From positions 1 to 58,127 of the forward strand of contig JAIUOX010000013.1 of assembly GCA_020160955.1 (NCBI GenBank): 58,127 bases of DNA, read 5' to 3'. The translations under genes and the position numbers were made by a program. Position 1 is the first letter of the stretch. Each line of letters begins with the position of its first letter. Under the pieces are notes generated by a model. The model was not told the DNA's origin and ran no database searches. It saw only the letters and a program-made list of their open reading frames with translations. The stretch comes from Pseudomonadota bacterium (lineage in GTDB: Bacteria > Pseudomonadota > Alphaproteobacteria > Reyranellales > Reyranellaceae). Below, piece by piece: positions 15,725 through 25,335 of the stretch.

Positions 15725-17089
15725 TCAGTAGGCGTAGTCGCGGAACAGCGGCGCGAAGGAGCCCTTCCACGCGCCCTGCCACTGGGCCAGCAGCTCGTCG
15801 GCCGGCGCGAGGCCGCTGTCGGCCGCGCGCTCGAGCGGCGCGAGGTAGCGGGTCTCGTCGTTGCCCTGGGCATCGAGCTGGCGGCGGGCCTTGAGGCCGG
15901 CCCGAGCGATCGCCACGACCTCGCGGCCCCAGGCGACCAGCGGCCGGCCGCGGAACGGCGTGGCCAGTCCGGTCTTCGGCGTCTGGGCGCGCAGGAAGTC
16001 GTGCTCCTCGATCGTCCAGTCGCGCACCAGGTCCCACGCCGCGTCGAGCGCCGACTGGTCGTAGAGCAGGCCGACCCACAGGGCAGGCAGCGCGTTAAGC
16101 GCCGGCAGCGGGCCCGAATCGGCGCCGCGCATCTCGAGGTAGCGCTTCAGCCGGACCTCGGGGAACGCCGTCGTGACATGGTCCGCCCAGTCGTTGACCG
16201 TCGGCAGCTCGCCCGGCCGGGCGGCCAGCTTGCCCTTCAGGAAGTCCTTGAAGTCCTGGCCCGAGGCGTCGATGTACTGGCCGTCGCGGTAGACGAAGTA
16301 CATCGGCACGTCGAGCATGTAGTCGGCGTAGCGCTCGAAGCCGAAGCCTTCCTCGAACACGAAGGGCAGCATGCCGCAGCGGTCGGGATCGGTGTCGGTC
16401 CAGATGTGGCTGCGGTAGCTCTTGAAGCCGGTGTCCTTGCCTTCCTTGAAGGGCGACATCGCGAACAGCGCGGTCGCCAGCGGCTGCAGCGCCAGCGACA
16501 CCCGGAACTTCTTCACCATGTCGGCCTCGGACTCGAAGTCGAGGTTGGTCTGCACGGTGCAGGTGCGCAGCATCATGTCGAGGCCGAGCTTGCCCTTCTT
16601 GGGCATGTACTCGCGCATGATCTTGTAGCGGCCCTTGGGCATCCAGTGGATGTCGTCGCGGGTCCACTCGGGCGCGAAGCCCATGCCGAGGAAGCCGAGC
16701 CCGAGCGGCTCCGCCACCGCCTTGACCTCGCGGATGTGCTCTTCGTTCTCGTCGGCCGTCTCGTGCAGCGTCGACAGCAGGTCGCCCGACAGCTCGAGCT
16801 GGCCGCCCGGCTCGAGCGTGATGTTGGCGCCCTTGCGCTTCAGCGCGATCACGTTGCCGCCCTCGCTGACCGGCTGCCAGCCGAATCGGGTCAGGCCTTC
16901 GAGCAGCGCGCGGATGCCGGCCGGGCCATCGTAGGCCAGCGGCTTCAGCGTCGCGGCATGGAAGCCGAACTTCTCGTGCTCGGTGCCCATGCGCCAGGCC
17001 GCGCGCGGCTTGCTGCCGGCGGCGAAGTACTCGATCAGCTGCCGCCGATTCTCGATCGGCGCGCCGCCGCCCGACGGTGGTGCGGACAT
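15725..17089 (-). CDS. gshA: Glutamate-cysteine ligase
   Basis: 454 aa, matching the plant/alphaproteobacterial class of glutamate-cysteine ligases. The segments MGTEHEKFGF (35-43 region) and LEPGGQLELSG are characteristic of its ATP/glutamate site. The enzyme joins glutamate and cysteine in the first step of glutathione synthesis in the cytoplasm. ATG 17089 is preceded by GGGAG. It lies downstream of rsmE and heads the tightly spaced VOC, secreted-protein and PanE-like genes. Confidence 0.93.
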   Translation of the reverse strand: MSAPPSGGGAPIENRRQLIEYFAAGSKPRAAWRMGTEHEKFGFHAATLKPLAYDGPAGIRALLEGLTRFGWQPVSEGGNVIALKRKGANITLEPGGQLELSGDLLSTLHETADENEEHIREVKAVAEPLGLGFLGMGFAPEWTRDDIHWMPKGRYKIMREYMPKKGKLGLDMMLRTCTVQTNLDFESEADMVKKFRVSLALQPLATALFAMSPFKEGKDTGFKSYRSHIWTDTDPDRCGMLPFVFEEGFGFERYADYMLDVPMYFVYRDGQYIDASGQDFKDFLKGKLAARPGELPTVNDWADHVTTAFPEVRLKRYLEMRGADSGPLPALNALPALWVGLLYDQSALDAAWDLVRDWTIEEHDFLRAQTPKTGLATPFRGRPLVAWGREVVAIARAGLKARRQLDAQGNDETRYLAPLERAADSGLAPADELLAQWQGAWKGSFAPLFRDYAY

Positions 17090-17226
17090 TCACTCGACTC
17101 CCTCGATCGCCCGCGGCATCGCGGCCGGGGCGGCGCGGCCGCATGAGGTTTCCTCACGCGAGCACGCGGCTGGTTCATGGTGTTCAGTCTTCCCTGTCCC
17201 ACACCGGCAGGGCCGATTGCAAGCGG

Positions 17227-18015
17227 TCAGGCGACCGAGCGCGAAGTGCGATAATCGGCGTCGAGTCGCGGGGTCGGCCGCTGCCAGTCGCCGACCAGGG
17301 CCTGCCAGCAGGCGAGCGCCGCGACCGCGGCGGTGTCGGCCCGCAGGATGCGCGGCCCCAGCCCGACAGCCATAACATCGCTTATGCGACGCAGCCGTGA
17401 CAGCTCGGCCGCGTCGAAGCCGCCCTCCGGGCCGATCAGGATCGCCCACGGCGCCGCGCGCGCCGCCGCGTCGAGGCCGCCCAGCGCCTCGGCGACCGGC
17501 GGACCGCCGCCGGTCTCGTCGCACACCAGCAGGCGGCGGCCGTCCGGCCAGTCCTGCATCAGGCGGTCGAAGGCCACCGGCTCGCGCACCTCCGGCACGC
17601 TCAACCGCTCGGTCTGCTCGGAGGCCTCCAGCGCGTGCGCCCGCAGCCGCTCGACGTTGACGCGATCGACCGCCGTGTGGTGCGTCAGCACCGGCTGCAG
17701 CACGGCGACGCCCAGCTCGGCGGCCTTCTCCGCGACGTAGTCGATGCGCGCCCGCTTGATCGGCGCGAAGCACAGCCACAGGTCGGGCTCGGGATGCTGT
17801 TCGCGCGTGCGCTCGCCGACCTGCGCCACCGCCGCCTTGCGGCCGCGGCCTTCCAGCGTGGCGCGGAACTCGCCGTCGCGGCCGTTGAACAGCAACAGCG
17901 AGGCGCCGTCGGGCCGCCGCATGACGCTGCGCAGGTAGTGGACCTGCGCCTCGTCGAGCGCGACCTCGCTGCCGCTGGCCAGCGGCGACGCGACGAACAG
18001 GCGCGAGACGTTCAT
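17227..18015 (-). CDS. rsmE: 16S rRNA (uracil(1498)-N3)-methyltransferase
   Basis: 262 aa, the size of RsmE. It starts MNVSRLFVAS with a PUA-like N-terminal domain containing HYLRSVMRRPDG, and ends in a SPOUT knot with ILIGPEGGFDAAEL and GLGPRILRADTA, which bind S-adenosylmethionine. It methylates U1498 of 16S rRNA. The start at 18015 was chosen because a longer frame would overlap the divergent ubiA gene, whose ATG is 35 bp away. A gap of 137 bp separates its stop from gshA. Confidence 0.93.
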   Translation of the reverse strand: MNVSRLFVASPLASGSEVALDEAQVHYLRSVMRRPDGASLLLFNGRDGEFRATLEGRGRKAAVAQVGERTREQHPEPDLWLCFAPIKRARIDYVAEKAAELGVAVLQPVLTHHTAVDRVNVERLRAHALEASEQTERLSVPEVREPVAFDRLMQDWPDGRRLLVCDETGGGPPVAEALGGLDAAARAAPWAILIGPEGGFDAAELSRLRRISDVMAVGLGPRILRADTAAVAALACWQALVGDWQRPTPRLDADYRTSRSVA

Positions 18016-18049
18016 GGAGTTTGTCCGGTCATCGCTGCATGATGCCGCC

Positions 18050-18973
18050 ATGGCTGCCGAGCAGACAACCACCGGCTTCACCGACATCAACCGCCAGCAC
18101 TGGTCGCTGCGCGTCCTGCCGGCGTGGGCCCGTCCCTACGGCCGGCTGGCGCGCTGGGACCGGCCGATCGGCACCTGGCTGCTGATGCTGCCCTGCTGGT
18201 GGTCGGCCGCCCTCGGCGCGGCGCCGGAGTGGGGCCGGCTGGCCGGCTGGATGGCGCTGTTCGCGATCGGCGCGGCAGCGATGCGCGGCGCCGGCTGCAC
18301 CTGGAACGACATCGTCGACCGCAAGGTCGATGCCCAGGTCGAGCGCACCCGCGGCCGGCCGCTGCCGTCGGGCGAGGTCACGCTGAAGAACGCGCTGATC
18401 TGGATGGTGCTGCAGTCGCTGGTGGGACTGGCCATCCTGTTCAAGCTCAACAAGTTCGCGGGCGGCGTGGCGCTGCTGTCGCTGGTGCTGGTCGGCATCT
18501 ACCCGACCATGAAGCGCTTCACCTGGTGGCCGCAGTTCGTGCTGGGACTGGCCTTCAACTGGGGCGCGCTGGTCGGCTACGCCGCGGTCACCGGGGCGCT
18601 GTCGTGGGCCACCGTCGCGCTCTATGTCGGCGGCGTCGCCTGGACCCTGGTCTACGACACGATCTACGCCATGCAGGACCAGCGCGACGACGCGATTGTC
18701 GGCGTCCGCTCCACCGCCCGCCGCTTCGCCGCGGCGCCCAAGCGCTGGCTCGGCCTGTTCGCCGTCCTCGCCCTGCTCGCCTGGGTGGCCGCCGGCACCC
18801 TTGCGGCCCTCGGCCCCGGCTACTTCGCCGTGCTGGCGGCGGTCGCGCTCCACCTCGCCTGGCAGATCCTGTTCCTCAAGCCCGGCGACCCGGCGGACTG
18901 CCTGATGCGCTTCAAGTCGAACGCCCATCTCGGCCTGCTGCTGACCGCCGGCGTGATCGCGGGGAACGTCTGA
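18050..18973 (+). CDS. ubiA: 4-hydroxybenzoate polyprenyltransferase
   Basis: 307 aa integral membrane protein with about eight hydrophobic segments. Both aspartate-rich prenyl-diphosphate motifs are present: NDIVDRKVD (86-94) and DTIYAMQDQRD (203-213). It attaches the polyprenyl tail to 4-hydroxybenzoate in ubiquinone synthesis. ATG 18050 was preferred over ATG 18014 because the latter overlaps the rsmE start. The methyltransferase gene begins 2 bp after its TGA, so translation is probably coupled. ubiD lies 3.6 kb downstream. Confidence 0.94.
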   Translation: MAAEQTTTGFTDINRQHWSLRVLPAWARPYGRLARWDRPIGTWLLMLPCWWSAALGAAPEWGRLAGWMALFAIGAAAMRGAGCTWNDIVDRKVDAQVERTRGRPLPSGEVTLKNALIWMVLQSLVGLAILFKLNKFAGGVALLSLVLVGIYPTMKRFTWWPQFVLGLAFNWGALVGYAAVTGALSWATVALYVGGVAWTLVYDTIYAMQDQRDDAIVGVRSTARRFAAAPKRWLGLFAVLALLAWVAAGTLAALGPGYFAVLAAVALHLAWQILFLKPGDPADCLMRFKSNAHLGLLLTAGVIAGNV

Positions 18974-18975
18974 GC

Positions 18976-19647
18976 ATGGCCCGCCTGCCGGCCGACCCCG
19001 AGGGCTTCATCCGCGCCAACACCGCGCTCGAGACACCGGCCATGGTGCCGGAGTTCCGGCTGTGGCTGGCCACCGAGTACGTGCCGATCTGGCAGGCCAC
19101 CGAGAGCTGGCTGGAGGCGCAGAACGTCGACCCGCCCTACTGGGCCTTCTGCTGGCCGGGCGGCCAGGCGGTGGCGCGCTACCTGCTCGACAACCCGGCG
19201 GCGGTCGCGGGCAAGCGGGTGATCGACTTCGCGGCCGGTTCGGGCGTCTCGTCGATGGCCGCGGCGAAGGCCGGTGCCGCCTCGGTGGTCGCCAACGACA
19301 TCGATGCGCTGTCGCTGGTCGCCGCCCGGCTCAACGCCGAGGCCAACGGCCTCGCGCTGGCGGTCAGCGTCGAGGACTGGCTGGCCGGCCCGGACGGCGC
19401 CCCGGAGGCCGACGTCGTGATCGCCGGCGACGTCTGCTACGAGCGCGAGATGTCGACCCGGGCGCTGGCCTGGCTGCGCAGCCACGCCCGCGCCGGGCGG
19501 CTCGTCCTGCTGGGCGACCCGGGCCGCAACTACTTCTCGGCCCAGGGCCTCAAGGAACTGGCCCGCTTCGACATCCCGACCTCGCTGCAGCTCGAGAACC
19601 GCGGCATGCGCGAGACCGTGGTCTGGCAGGTCCTGCCCCACCCCTGA
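18976..19647 (+). CDS. Class I SAM methyltransferase, Nnt1/ETFB-lysine methyltransferase-like
   Basis: 223 aa. SAM-binding motif I is VIDFAAGSGVSS (82-93) and the family's N-terminal PYWAFCWPGG (54-63) is present. This combination is found in COG3897, which includes the alphaproteobacterial and mitochondrial electron-transfer-flavoprotein beta lysine methyltransferases. Protein lysine methylation is therefore more likely than nicotinamide methylation, by family analogy. It sits 2 bp after ubiA. Confidence 0.8.
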   Translation: MARLPADPEGFIRANTALETPAMVPEFRLWLATEYVPIWQATESWLEAQNVDPPYWAFCWPGGQAVARYLLDNPAAVAGKRVIDFAAGSGVSSMAAAKAGAASVVANDIDALSLVAARLNAEANGLALAVSVEDWLAGPDGAPEADVVIAGDVCYEREMSTRALAWLRSHARAGRLVLLGDPGRNYFSAQGLKELARFDIPTSLQLENRGMRETVVWQVLPHP

Positions 19648-19699
19648 ATCCCGCCGCTTCGGCTGTTCTTTCACAGACGAACCGGGCTACAGGTCATGG

Positions 19700-20440
19700 A
19701 TGGCCAAGTCGACGATCAAGCCCAAGGACTTCGCGACCCTCTACGAGGGCTTCGATGCCCCGGTGTCGCGCTTCGATTGCGGACGCAAGTGCGCCCCCCT
19801 GAACGGCGGCGAGCCGGTCTGCTGCTCGACCAAGGACGCTGTGCCGGTGGTCCACAAGGTCGAGTTCGACCTGCTCAAGACCCGCACCGACCTTTGGAAG
19901 AAGTTCAAGCCCTACGACTACGCCACGCGCGAGATCGTCGCCGAGCTGACCTCGGACTGCATGGCCATCGAGTGCAAGGGCGCCCGCCACTGCGAGCGCG
20001 ACAACCGCACGATCGCCTGCCGCGGCTTTCCCTTCTACCCCTACCTCACGCGGCAGAAGCAGTTCGTCGGCATCGGCACCTACTGGGTGTTCGAGGACCG
20101 CTGCTGGATGATGTCCAACCTCGAGGTGGTCGACCGAAAGTTCGTCGCCGAGTTCATCGCGACCTACGAGGCGCTGTTCAAGCTCGACCCCAGCGAGTTC
20201 ACGACCTACGTCGACTTCTCGGCGTCGGCGCGGCGCGTCTACTCGCGCTGGAAGCGGCGCATCCCGCTGCTCGGCCGCGACGGCGAACTGCTGATCGTCG
20301 AGCCCTCGACCGGCGAGATCCGGCCGGGCAAGGCCAAGGAATTCCCCAAGACCGCTCCCTTCCGCAACGAGAAGGAATACCGCGCCGCCATCAAGGAGGC
20401 CGAGGGCACGGTGCCGGCGGAAGGTCTGCGGCCGGCCTGA
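19700..20440 (+). CDS. Cysteine-cluster protein, YkgJ-like
   Basis: 246 aa with nine cysteines concentrated in residues 27-135: C27-x3-C31, C41-C42, C87, C92, C98, C107 and C135. Spacing resembles YkgJ/UPF0153 zinc- or iron-binding cysteine cluster proteins, with CRGFPFYPYL close to the family's 'C..yp' pattern. Role unknown. The C-terminal third is charged and lysine-rich. It is between the methyltransferase and the EamA transporter in a same-strand run. Confidence 0.65.
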   Translation: MAKSTIKPKDFATLYEGFDAPVSRFDCGRKCAPLNGGEPVCCSTKDAVPVVHKVEFDLLKTRTDLWKKFKPYDYATREIVAELTSDCMAIECKGARHCERDNRTIACRGFPFYPYLTRQKQFVGIGTYWVFEDRCWMMSNLEVVDRKFVAEFIATYEALFKLDPSEFTTYVDFSASARRVYSRWKRRIPLLGRDGELLIVEPSTGEIRPGKAKEFPKTAPFRNEKEYRAAIKEAEGTVPAEGLRPA

Positions 20441-20444
20441 GACC

Positions 20445-21365
20445 ATGACCTCGCCCGGCCGCAAACGCCTGGCCTGGGCGCTCTTGCTCCTGTCGCCGGC
20501 CCTGTTCGGCGTCAACATCCTGATGTCGCGCTACGCGCTTTTCATCCCGCCCAACGCGCTGGCGCTGGGCCGCTGGCTGTGCGTTGCGCTGCTCCTGCTG
20601 CCGCTGGTCTGGCTGGGCCTCCGGGGCCGCCGCCGCGCGCTCTTGCGCGAGTGGCCCGACCTCCTGCTGCTGGGCGCGCTCGGCATGTGGGTGTGCGGCG
20701 CCTTCGTCTACATCGGCGCGCGCAGCACGGTGGCGCTCAACATCAGCCTGATCTACGCCGCCTCGCCGATCCTCGTGGTCGTGGTCGAGGCGATGCTGGC
20801 CCGCGAGCGCCTGCCGTGGGTGCGGATCGCCGGCATCGCGCTCTGCCTCGCCGGCGTGCTGGCGGTGCTGACGCGCGGCGAGTGGTCGAGCCTGCTCGGC
20901 GTGCGCTTCACGGTCGGCGACCTGTGGATCGCCACCGCCTCGGCCTGCTGGGGCCTCTACTCGATCGCGCTCAAGCACCGGCCGACCACGCTCGAACCGT
21001 TCGAGCGGCTGTGCGCCGTGGCGTTCGCCGGCTGCCTCGTGCTGCTGCCCTTCACCATAGCCGAGGCGGTGCTGTGGGGTGGCCCGGACCTCGGCGACTG
21101 GCGGACCTGGACGGTGTGGCTGGTGCTCGGGCTGGTGCCGGGCATCGGCGCCTACGGCGCCTACGCCTACTGCGTGCGCGAGCTGGGCGCCGGCCCGACC
21201 AGCCTGTCGCTCTACCTGGCGCCGCCCTATGTCGGGCTGATGGCCTGGCTGGCCCTTGGCGAAGCGCCGCAGTGGTACCATCTGCTGGGACTGCTACTGG
21301 TGTTGCCCGGCCTCTACCTGGCCACGCGCCCGGTCCCGGCGAAACCCGCCGCCGGCAAGGCCTGA
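20445..21365 (+). CDS. DMT/EamA-family transporter
   Basis: 306 aa with ten predicted membrane helices arranged as two five-helix EamA repeats (roughly residues 10-150 and 160-295). Typical EamA turns are seen, such as [17 protein letters not shown] and the [21 protein letters not shown] end. Members export amino acids or small metabolites; the substrate is unknown. Its ATG lies 4 bp after the previous stop, suggesting co-translation. Confidence 0.88.
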   Translation: MTSPGRKRLAWALLLLSPALFGVNILMSRYALFIPPNALALGRWLCVALLLLPLVWLGLRGRRRALLREWPDLLLLGALGMWVCGAFVYIGARSTVALNISLIYAASPILVVVVEAMLARERLPWVRIAGIALCLAGVLAVLTRGEWSSLLGVRFTVGDLWIATASACWGLYSIALKHRPTTLEPFERLCAVAFAGCLVLLPFTIAEAVLWGGPDLGDWRTWTVWLVLGLVPGIGAYGAYAYCVRELGAGPTSLSLYLAPPYVGLMAWLALGEAPQWYHLLGLLLVLPGLYLATRPVPAKPAAGKA

Positions 21366-21378
21366 AAGGAACCCGACG

Positions 21379-21840
21379 ATGCGCCGTTCGCTCCTGCTGT
21401 CGCTCCTGACGCTCATGGCCCTGCCGCTCGCCGCGCAGGCGGAGGACATCGGCTCGGTCGGCTACCGCTTCAAGTGGCTCGGCCCCAACGACAAGATCGT
21501 CATCGAGGCGTTCGACGATCCCGACATCGCGGGCGTCACCTGCTACATCTCGCGCGCCCGCACCGGCGGCATCAAGGGCGCGCTGGGCCTCGCCGAGGAC
21601 CCGCCCTACGCCTCGATCTCGTGCCACCAGACCGGCGCGATCGACGCGGCGGCGGCCGAGAAGGCGAAGAGCCCGCACGAGGTGTTCAGCGAGCGCGCCT
21701 CGCTGATCTTCAAGACGACGCAGGTCGTGCGCTTCTACGACCCGAGGCGCCGCGCGCTGGTCTACCTGACCTACACCGACCGCATCATCGAGGGCAGCCC
21801 GCAGAACTCGATCAGCGTCGTGCCCGTCGGATTGCGCTAG
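21379..21840 (+). CDS. creA: CreA family protein
   Basis: 153 aa with an export signal ([21 protein letters not shown]) and the CreA domain: [38 protein letters not shown] and SISCHQTG. Two conserved cysteines probably form a disulfide. Its biochemical role is unknown even in E. coli, where it was named from a catabolite-regulation locus. AAAGGA precedes the ATG. Its TAG overlaps the opposing gene's stop (palindrome CTAG). Confidence 0.9.
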   Translation: MRRSLLLSLLTLMALPLAAQAEDIGSVGYRFKWLGPNDKIVIEAFDDPDIAGVTCYISRARTGGIKGALGLAEDPPYASISCHQTGAIDAAAAEKAKSPHEVFSERASLIFKTTQVVRFYDPRRRALVYLTYTDRIIEGSPQNSISVVPVGLR

Positions 21841-22565
21841 GCGTAGAGGAACGTCCCCAGCAGCACCCAGCGGCCGGCGACCTGGCCGCGCTTGCCGACC
21901 AGCGGCGTGACGTAGTGCCAGAACGGCAGGCGGTAGGCGGTGAGCGACGCCGGACGCGCCACCGACACGATCTCGGTGAAGTGGCCGCCCTTGCCGTAGA
22001 CCAGCCACTGGTGCGCCACGCCGGGCGAGCACAGGCTGAGATGCACGTCGATGTAGCCGCCGCGCGCGTCGGGGTTCTCGGGATGGTGGTCGTTGTGCGG
22101 CCCGGCATAGTCGCCCGGCGAATAGCGCAGCACCTGCACGCCGCGCTCGCGCGCCAGCTTGCGGCCGGCGAGCGCCGCGGCGAAAGCCCGGAACGACTCC
22201 GAGCGCAGCAGGCGCAGCAGTCCGATCCGCTCGGCCTCGCGCACGCCCGGCTCGCGCTTGCTCTCGAAGTAGATCGTGTGGGCGCGGCTGGTCTTGGGCA
22301 GCAGCTCGCCGTAGTCGTGGCGCATGCCCGAGATGCTCTCGGGCGGGATCGGCCGCTCCATCAGCTCGAGCTTGTCGGCCAGCGTGCTTTCCAGCGCGCG
22401 GCGCAGGCGTTCGACGCGGGCCCGGTCGAGCAGGTCGGCGCGGGCGAGGAAGCGGGTGCGCGGGTCGGCCAGCGCGCCGCACAGCGGGTGGGTGCCGGCC
22501 AGCACGCGGCGGCCGGCCGCGTTCAGCAGGTCCTCGAACTCCGCCGGAATGGCGTTTGATCTCAT
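21837..22565 (-). CDS. Putative 2OG-Fe(II) oxygenase-like protein
   Basis: 242 aa. The C-terminal half looks like a double-stranded beta-helix oxygenase: [19 protein letters not shown] supplies a His-x-Asp, FWHYVTPL a distal His, and GRWVLLGTF a 2-oxoglutarate-binding Arg candidate. The N-terminal half is helical and of unknown type. The family assignment is by residue pattern only. It is convergent with creA (4-bp overlap) and divergent from ubiD, whose ATG is 30 bp from its start. Confidence 0.6.
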   Translation of the reverse strand: MRSNAIPAEFEDLLNAAGRRVLAGTHPLCGALADPRTRFLARADLLDRARVERLRRALESTLADKLELMERPIPPESISGMRHDYGELLPKTSRAHTIYFESKREPGVREAERIGLLRLLRSESFRAFAAALAGRKLARERGVQVLRYSPGDYAGPHNDHHPENPDARGGYIDVHLSLCSPGVAHQWLVYGKGGHFTEIVSVARPASLTAYRLPFWHYVTPLVGKRGQVAGRWVLLGTFLYA

Positions 22566-22595
22566 GGCATCCCCACTCTAAACGACAATCCCAGC

Positions 22596-24113
22596 ATGCC
22601 CTACGCCTCGCTCCGCGACTTCATCGCCCGGCTGGAACAGTCCGGCCGGCTCGTGCGCGTCGCCGCGCCGGTCTCGCCCCACCTCGAGATGACCGAGATC
22701 CAGACCCGCCTGCTGGCCGAGCAGGGCCCGGCGGTGCTGTTCGAGAACCCGGTGCGGCCCGACGGCACGCCCTACGGCATGCCGGTGCTGGTCAACCTGT
22801 TCGGTACGGTCGAGCGCGTCGCCTGGGGCATGGACCGCGAGCCCGCCCAGCTGCGGCAGGTCGGCGAGACGCTGGCCTTCCTGCGCCAGCCCGAGCCGCC
22901 GGGCGGCTGGCGCGAGGCGCTGGAGATGCTGCCGCTGCTCAAGACCGTGATGGCGATGAAGCCGCGCACGGTGGGCTACGCGCCGTGCCAGGACGTCGTG
23001 CTGACCGGCGACGACATCGACCTGTCGAAGCTGCCCATCCAGACCTGCTGGCCGGGCGAGCCGGCGCCGCTCATCACCTGGCCGCTGATCGTGACCCAGG
23101 GACCGAACCCCAAGGGCGACCGCCAGGACAGCTTCAACCTCGGCATCTACCGCATGCAGGTGACGGGGAAGAACACGACGCTGATGCGCTGGCTGAAGCA
23201 CCGCGGCGGCGCCCAGCACCACCAGCGCTGGAAGGGCTCGGGCAAGCGCGAGCCGCTGCCGGCGGCGGCGGTGATCGGCGCCGATCCCGGCACCATCCTG
23301 GCGGCCGTGACGCCGGTGCCCGACACGCTGTCGGAGTACCAATTCGCCGGCCTGCTGCGCGGCCGCAAGGTCGACCTGGTCGACTGCAAGACGGTGCCGC
23401 TGAAGGTCCCGGCCGAGGCCGAGATCGTGCTCGAGGGCCATGTCAGCCTCGACGACTACGGCGACGAGGGGCCGTACGGCGACCACACCGGCTACTACAA
23501 CAGCGTCGAGCGCTTCCCGGTGTTCACGATCACCGCGGTCACGATGCGGCGCCAGCCGATCTACCTGTCGACCTTCACCGGCCGGCCGCCCGACGAGCCC
23601 AGCGTGCTGGGCGAGGCGCTGAACGAGGTCTTCATCCCGCTGCTGCAACAGCAGTTCCCCGAGATCGTCGACTTCTGGCTGCCGCCCGAGGGCTGCTCCT
23701 ACCGCATCGCCGTGGTGTCGATGAAGAAGGCCTACGCCGGCCACGCCAAGCGCGTGATGATGGGCGTGTGGAGCTATCTCCGGCAGTTCATGTACACCAA
23801 GTGGGTGATCGTGGTGGACGCCGACATCGACGCCCGCAACTGGAAGGACGTGATGTGGGCGCTGTCGACCCGCATGGACCCGGCGCGCGACATCACGGTG
23901 ATCGAGAACACGCCGATCGACTACCTCGACTTCGCCAGCCCGGTGTCCGGGCTGGGCTCGAAGATCGGCCTCGACGCGACCGACAAGTTCCCCGGCGAGA
24001 CCAACCGCGAGTGGGGCCGCCAGATCGCCATGGACCCGGCGGTCGTCGAGAAGATCGACGGGCTGTGGAGCACGCTCGGCCTGCCCGGCAGCGGCAGGAA
24101 GATCTGGCGCTAG
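22596..24113 (+). CDS. ubiD: UbiD-family decarboxylase
   Basis: 505 aa. The prFMN-dependent decarboxylase pattern is clear: [21 protein letters not shown] at the start, [19 protein letters not shown], and the catalytic [11 protein letters not shown] (Glu291 onward). It should remove the carboxyl group of 3-polyprenyl-4-hydroxybenzoate in ubiquinone synthesis, in step with ubiA upstream. A UbiX-type prenyltransferase supplying the cofactor is not in the window. The gene is followed by a strong palindromic hairpin. Confidence 0.92.
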   Translation: MPYASLRDFIARLEQSGRLVRVAAPVSPHLEMTEIQTRLLAEQGPAVLFENPVRPDGTPYGMPVLVNLFGTVERVAWGMDREPAQLRQVGETLAFLRQPEPPGGWREALEMLPLLKTVMAMKPRTVGYAPCQDVVLTGDDIDLSKLPIQTCWPGEPAPLITWPLIVTQGPNPKGDRQDSFNLGIYRMQVTGKNTTLMRWLKHRGGAQHHQRWKGSGKREPLPAAAVIGADPGTILAAVTPVPDTLSEYQFAGLLRGRKVDLVDCKTVPLKVPAEAEIVLEGHVSLDDYGDEGPYGDHTGYYNSVERFPVFTITAVTMRRQPIYLSTFTGRPPDEPSVLGEALNEVFIPLLQQQFPEIVDFWLPPEGCSYRIAVVSMKKAYAGHAKRVMMGVWSYLRQFMYTKWVIVVDADIDARNWKDVMWALSTRMDPARDITVIENTPIDYLDFASPVSGLGSKIGLDATDKFPGETNREWGRQIAMDPAVVEKIDGLWSTLGLPGSGRKIWR

Positions 24114-24118
24114 AAAAG

Positions 24119-24177
24119 GGTCCCTCGCTTCGCTCGGGATGACATTGTTTCTGTCATCCCGAGCGAAGCGAGGGACC
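24119..24177. repeat. Palindromic intergenic repeat, copy 1 (26-bp perfect stem)
   Basis: Arms 24119-24144 and 24152-24177 are exact inverted copies with a 7-nt loop; the core is CCTCGCTTCGCTCGGGATGA. It lies between the convergent ubiD and LLM genes, is preceded by A's and followed by T's, and could end transcription from both sides. Near-identical copy at 57522-57582 and a degenerate one at 28501-28567. Confidence 0.9.
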
Positions 24178-24188
24178 TTTCGCTTTTC

Positions 24189-25256
24189 CTAGCGCTTCAT
24201 CGCCGGCAGCACCGCGTCGGCCACCAGCTTGCGGCTGGTCGCGGCATCCTCCTCCGACACGCCGCGCATGGCGCCGCTGATCGCCACCTTGTCGAGGCCC
24301 AGCGCGCGCAGGTCGCGCAGCCGCTCGACGCAGCGGTCGGGCGAGCCGACGATCGCGAAACGGTCGATGAAGTCGCCGGTCAGCGTCGTGGCCTGCCGCG
24401 AGTCGCCGCGCGTGTGGGCCTTCATGTCGTAGTTGGTGCGCAGCGCGTCCAGCACCCGGGCGTCGCCCTCCGACACCGGGCCGTTGGCCTTGCCGTGCAT
24501 CACGCTGAAGCGCGCGAAGGTGGTGAGCCCGCCACGCACCAGGTTGCGCGCGGTGTCGTGGTCGGCGTGGCAGCCGAGGTTGACGTAGGCGCCGAAGGCG
24601 ATGCCGTTGGGGTCGAGGCCGGCGTCGCGCCGCGTCTTGCGCGCGAGTTCGATGCCCCACTTCAGGCGCTCGATGTCGGCGCCCAGCGTGAACATCACGC
24701 GGTCGGCATGCAGCGCCGACATGGCGATCACCTTCGGCCCGCTGGCCGCGACCTCGACCGGGACCTTCGGCCCGCCGGCGATCCAGGCGATGCGGCTGGC
24801 CGGCGGCGCGTCGTGCAGGTGCAGGCCCGACAGCGGCGGCGCGACGTCGAACGGAATGTCGATCTCGTCGAACGGCACCGACTCGCCCGCGAGGTAGGTC
24901 TGCAGGTGCCGCAGGTAGCGCTCGAACTGGGCCAGCCGGGCCGGCGCGCGGCCGAGATGGGCGAGCGCCGAGTCGCCGCGGCCGATGCCCAGCACGGCGC
25001 GTCCCGACGAGACGCGGTGCACGCTGGTGATCGCCGTCGCGGTCGCGGCGGCATGGCGGGTCACCGAGTTGGTGACGCCGGTGCCGAGCCCGAGGCGCTT
25101 GGTGACGGTGGCGGCAAGCGCCAGCGAGACGTAGGGGTCGCCCGACAGGTTCTGCGAATCGACCACCAGCATGCCGTCCCAGCCGGCCGCCTCGATCTGC
25201 TCGGCGCTGCGCATCGCGCCGCGGGCCGACGCCACGGTTGTCATCCACAATTCCAT
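24189..25256 (-). CDS. LLM-class flavin-dependent oxidoreductase
   Basis: 355 aa of the luciferase-like monooxygenase fold. It starts MELWMTTVA; the LGTGVTNSVTRHAAATA and VLGIGRGDSALAHLGR segments are typical of F420- or FMN-dependent LLM enzymes. Substrate unknown. ATG 25256 follows a GGAGG site 9 nt upstream; an in-frame TTG five codons earlier overlaps that site. It is divergent from a TetR regulator and may be one of its targets. Confidence 0.85.
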   Translation of the reverse strand: MELWMTTVASARGAMRSAEQIEAAGWDGMLVVDSQNLSGDPYVSLALAATVTKRLGLGTGVTNSVTRHAAATATAITSVHRVSSGRAVLGIGRGDSALAHLGRAPARLAQFERYLRHLQTYLAGESVPFDEIDIPFDVAPPLSGLHLHDAPPASRIAWIAGGPKVPVEVAASGPKVIAMSALHADRVMFTLGADIERLKWGIELARKTRRDAGLDPNGIAFGAYVNLGCHADHDTARNLVRGGLTTFARFSVMHGKANGPVSEGDARVLDALRTNYDMKAHTRGDSRQATTLTGDFIDRFAIVGSPDRCVERLRDLRALGLDKVAISGAMRGVSEEDAATSRKLVADAVLPAMKR

Positions 25257-25317
25257 GCCGGTTTCCTCCAATTGCCTGTCTTTTTCCGGGTTTCGTTGTC
25301 CGACGGACCGGCCCCGA

Positions 25318-25335
25318 TGTAAACTGGGTTAACAT
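25318..25335. promoter_or_regulatory. Putative TetR operator overlapping the regulator's start codon
   Basis: TGTAAA-N4-GTTAACAT, ending in the first two bases of the tetR ATG. The same arrangement recurs at 26006-26023 ahead of the DUF2852 gene. Position fits autoregulation by blocking transcription or translation start. Confidence 0.6.

Noticed and set aside
24119..24177. Insertion sequence remnant
   Set aside because: No transposase, terminal repeats or target duplication; a perfect short palindrome at convergent gene ends fits an interspersed hairpin repeat.
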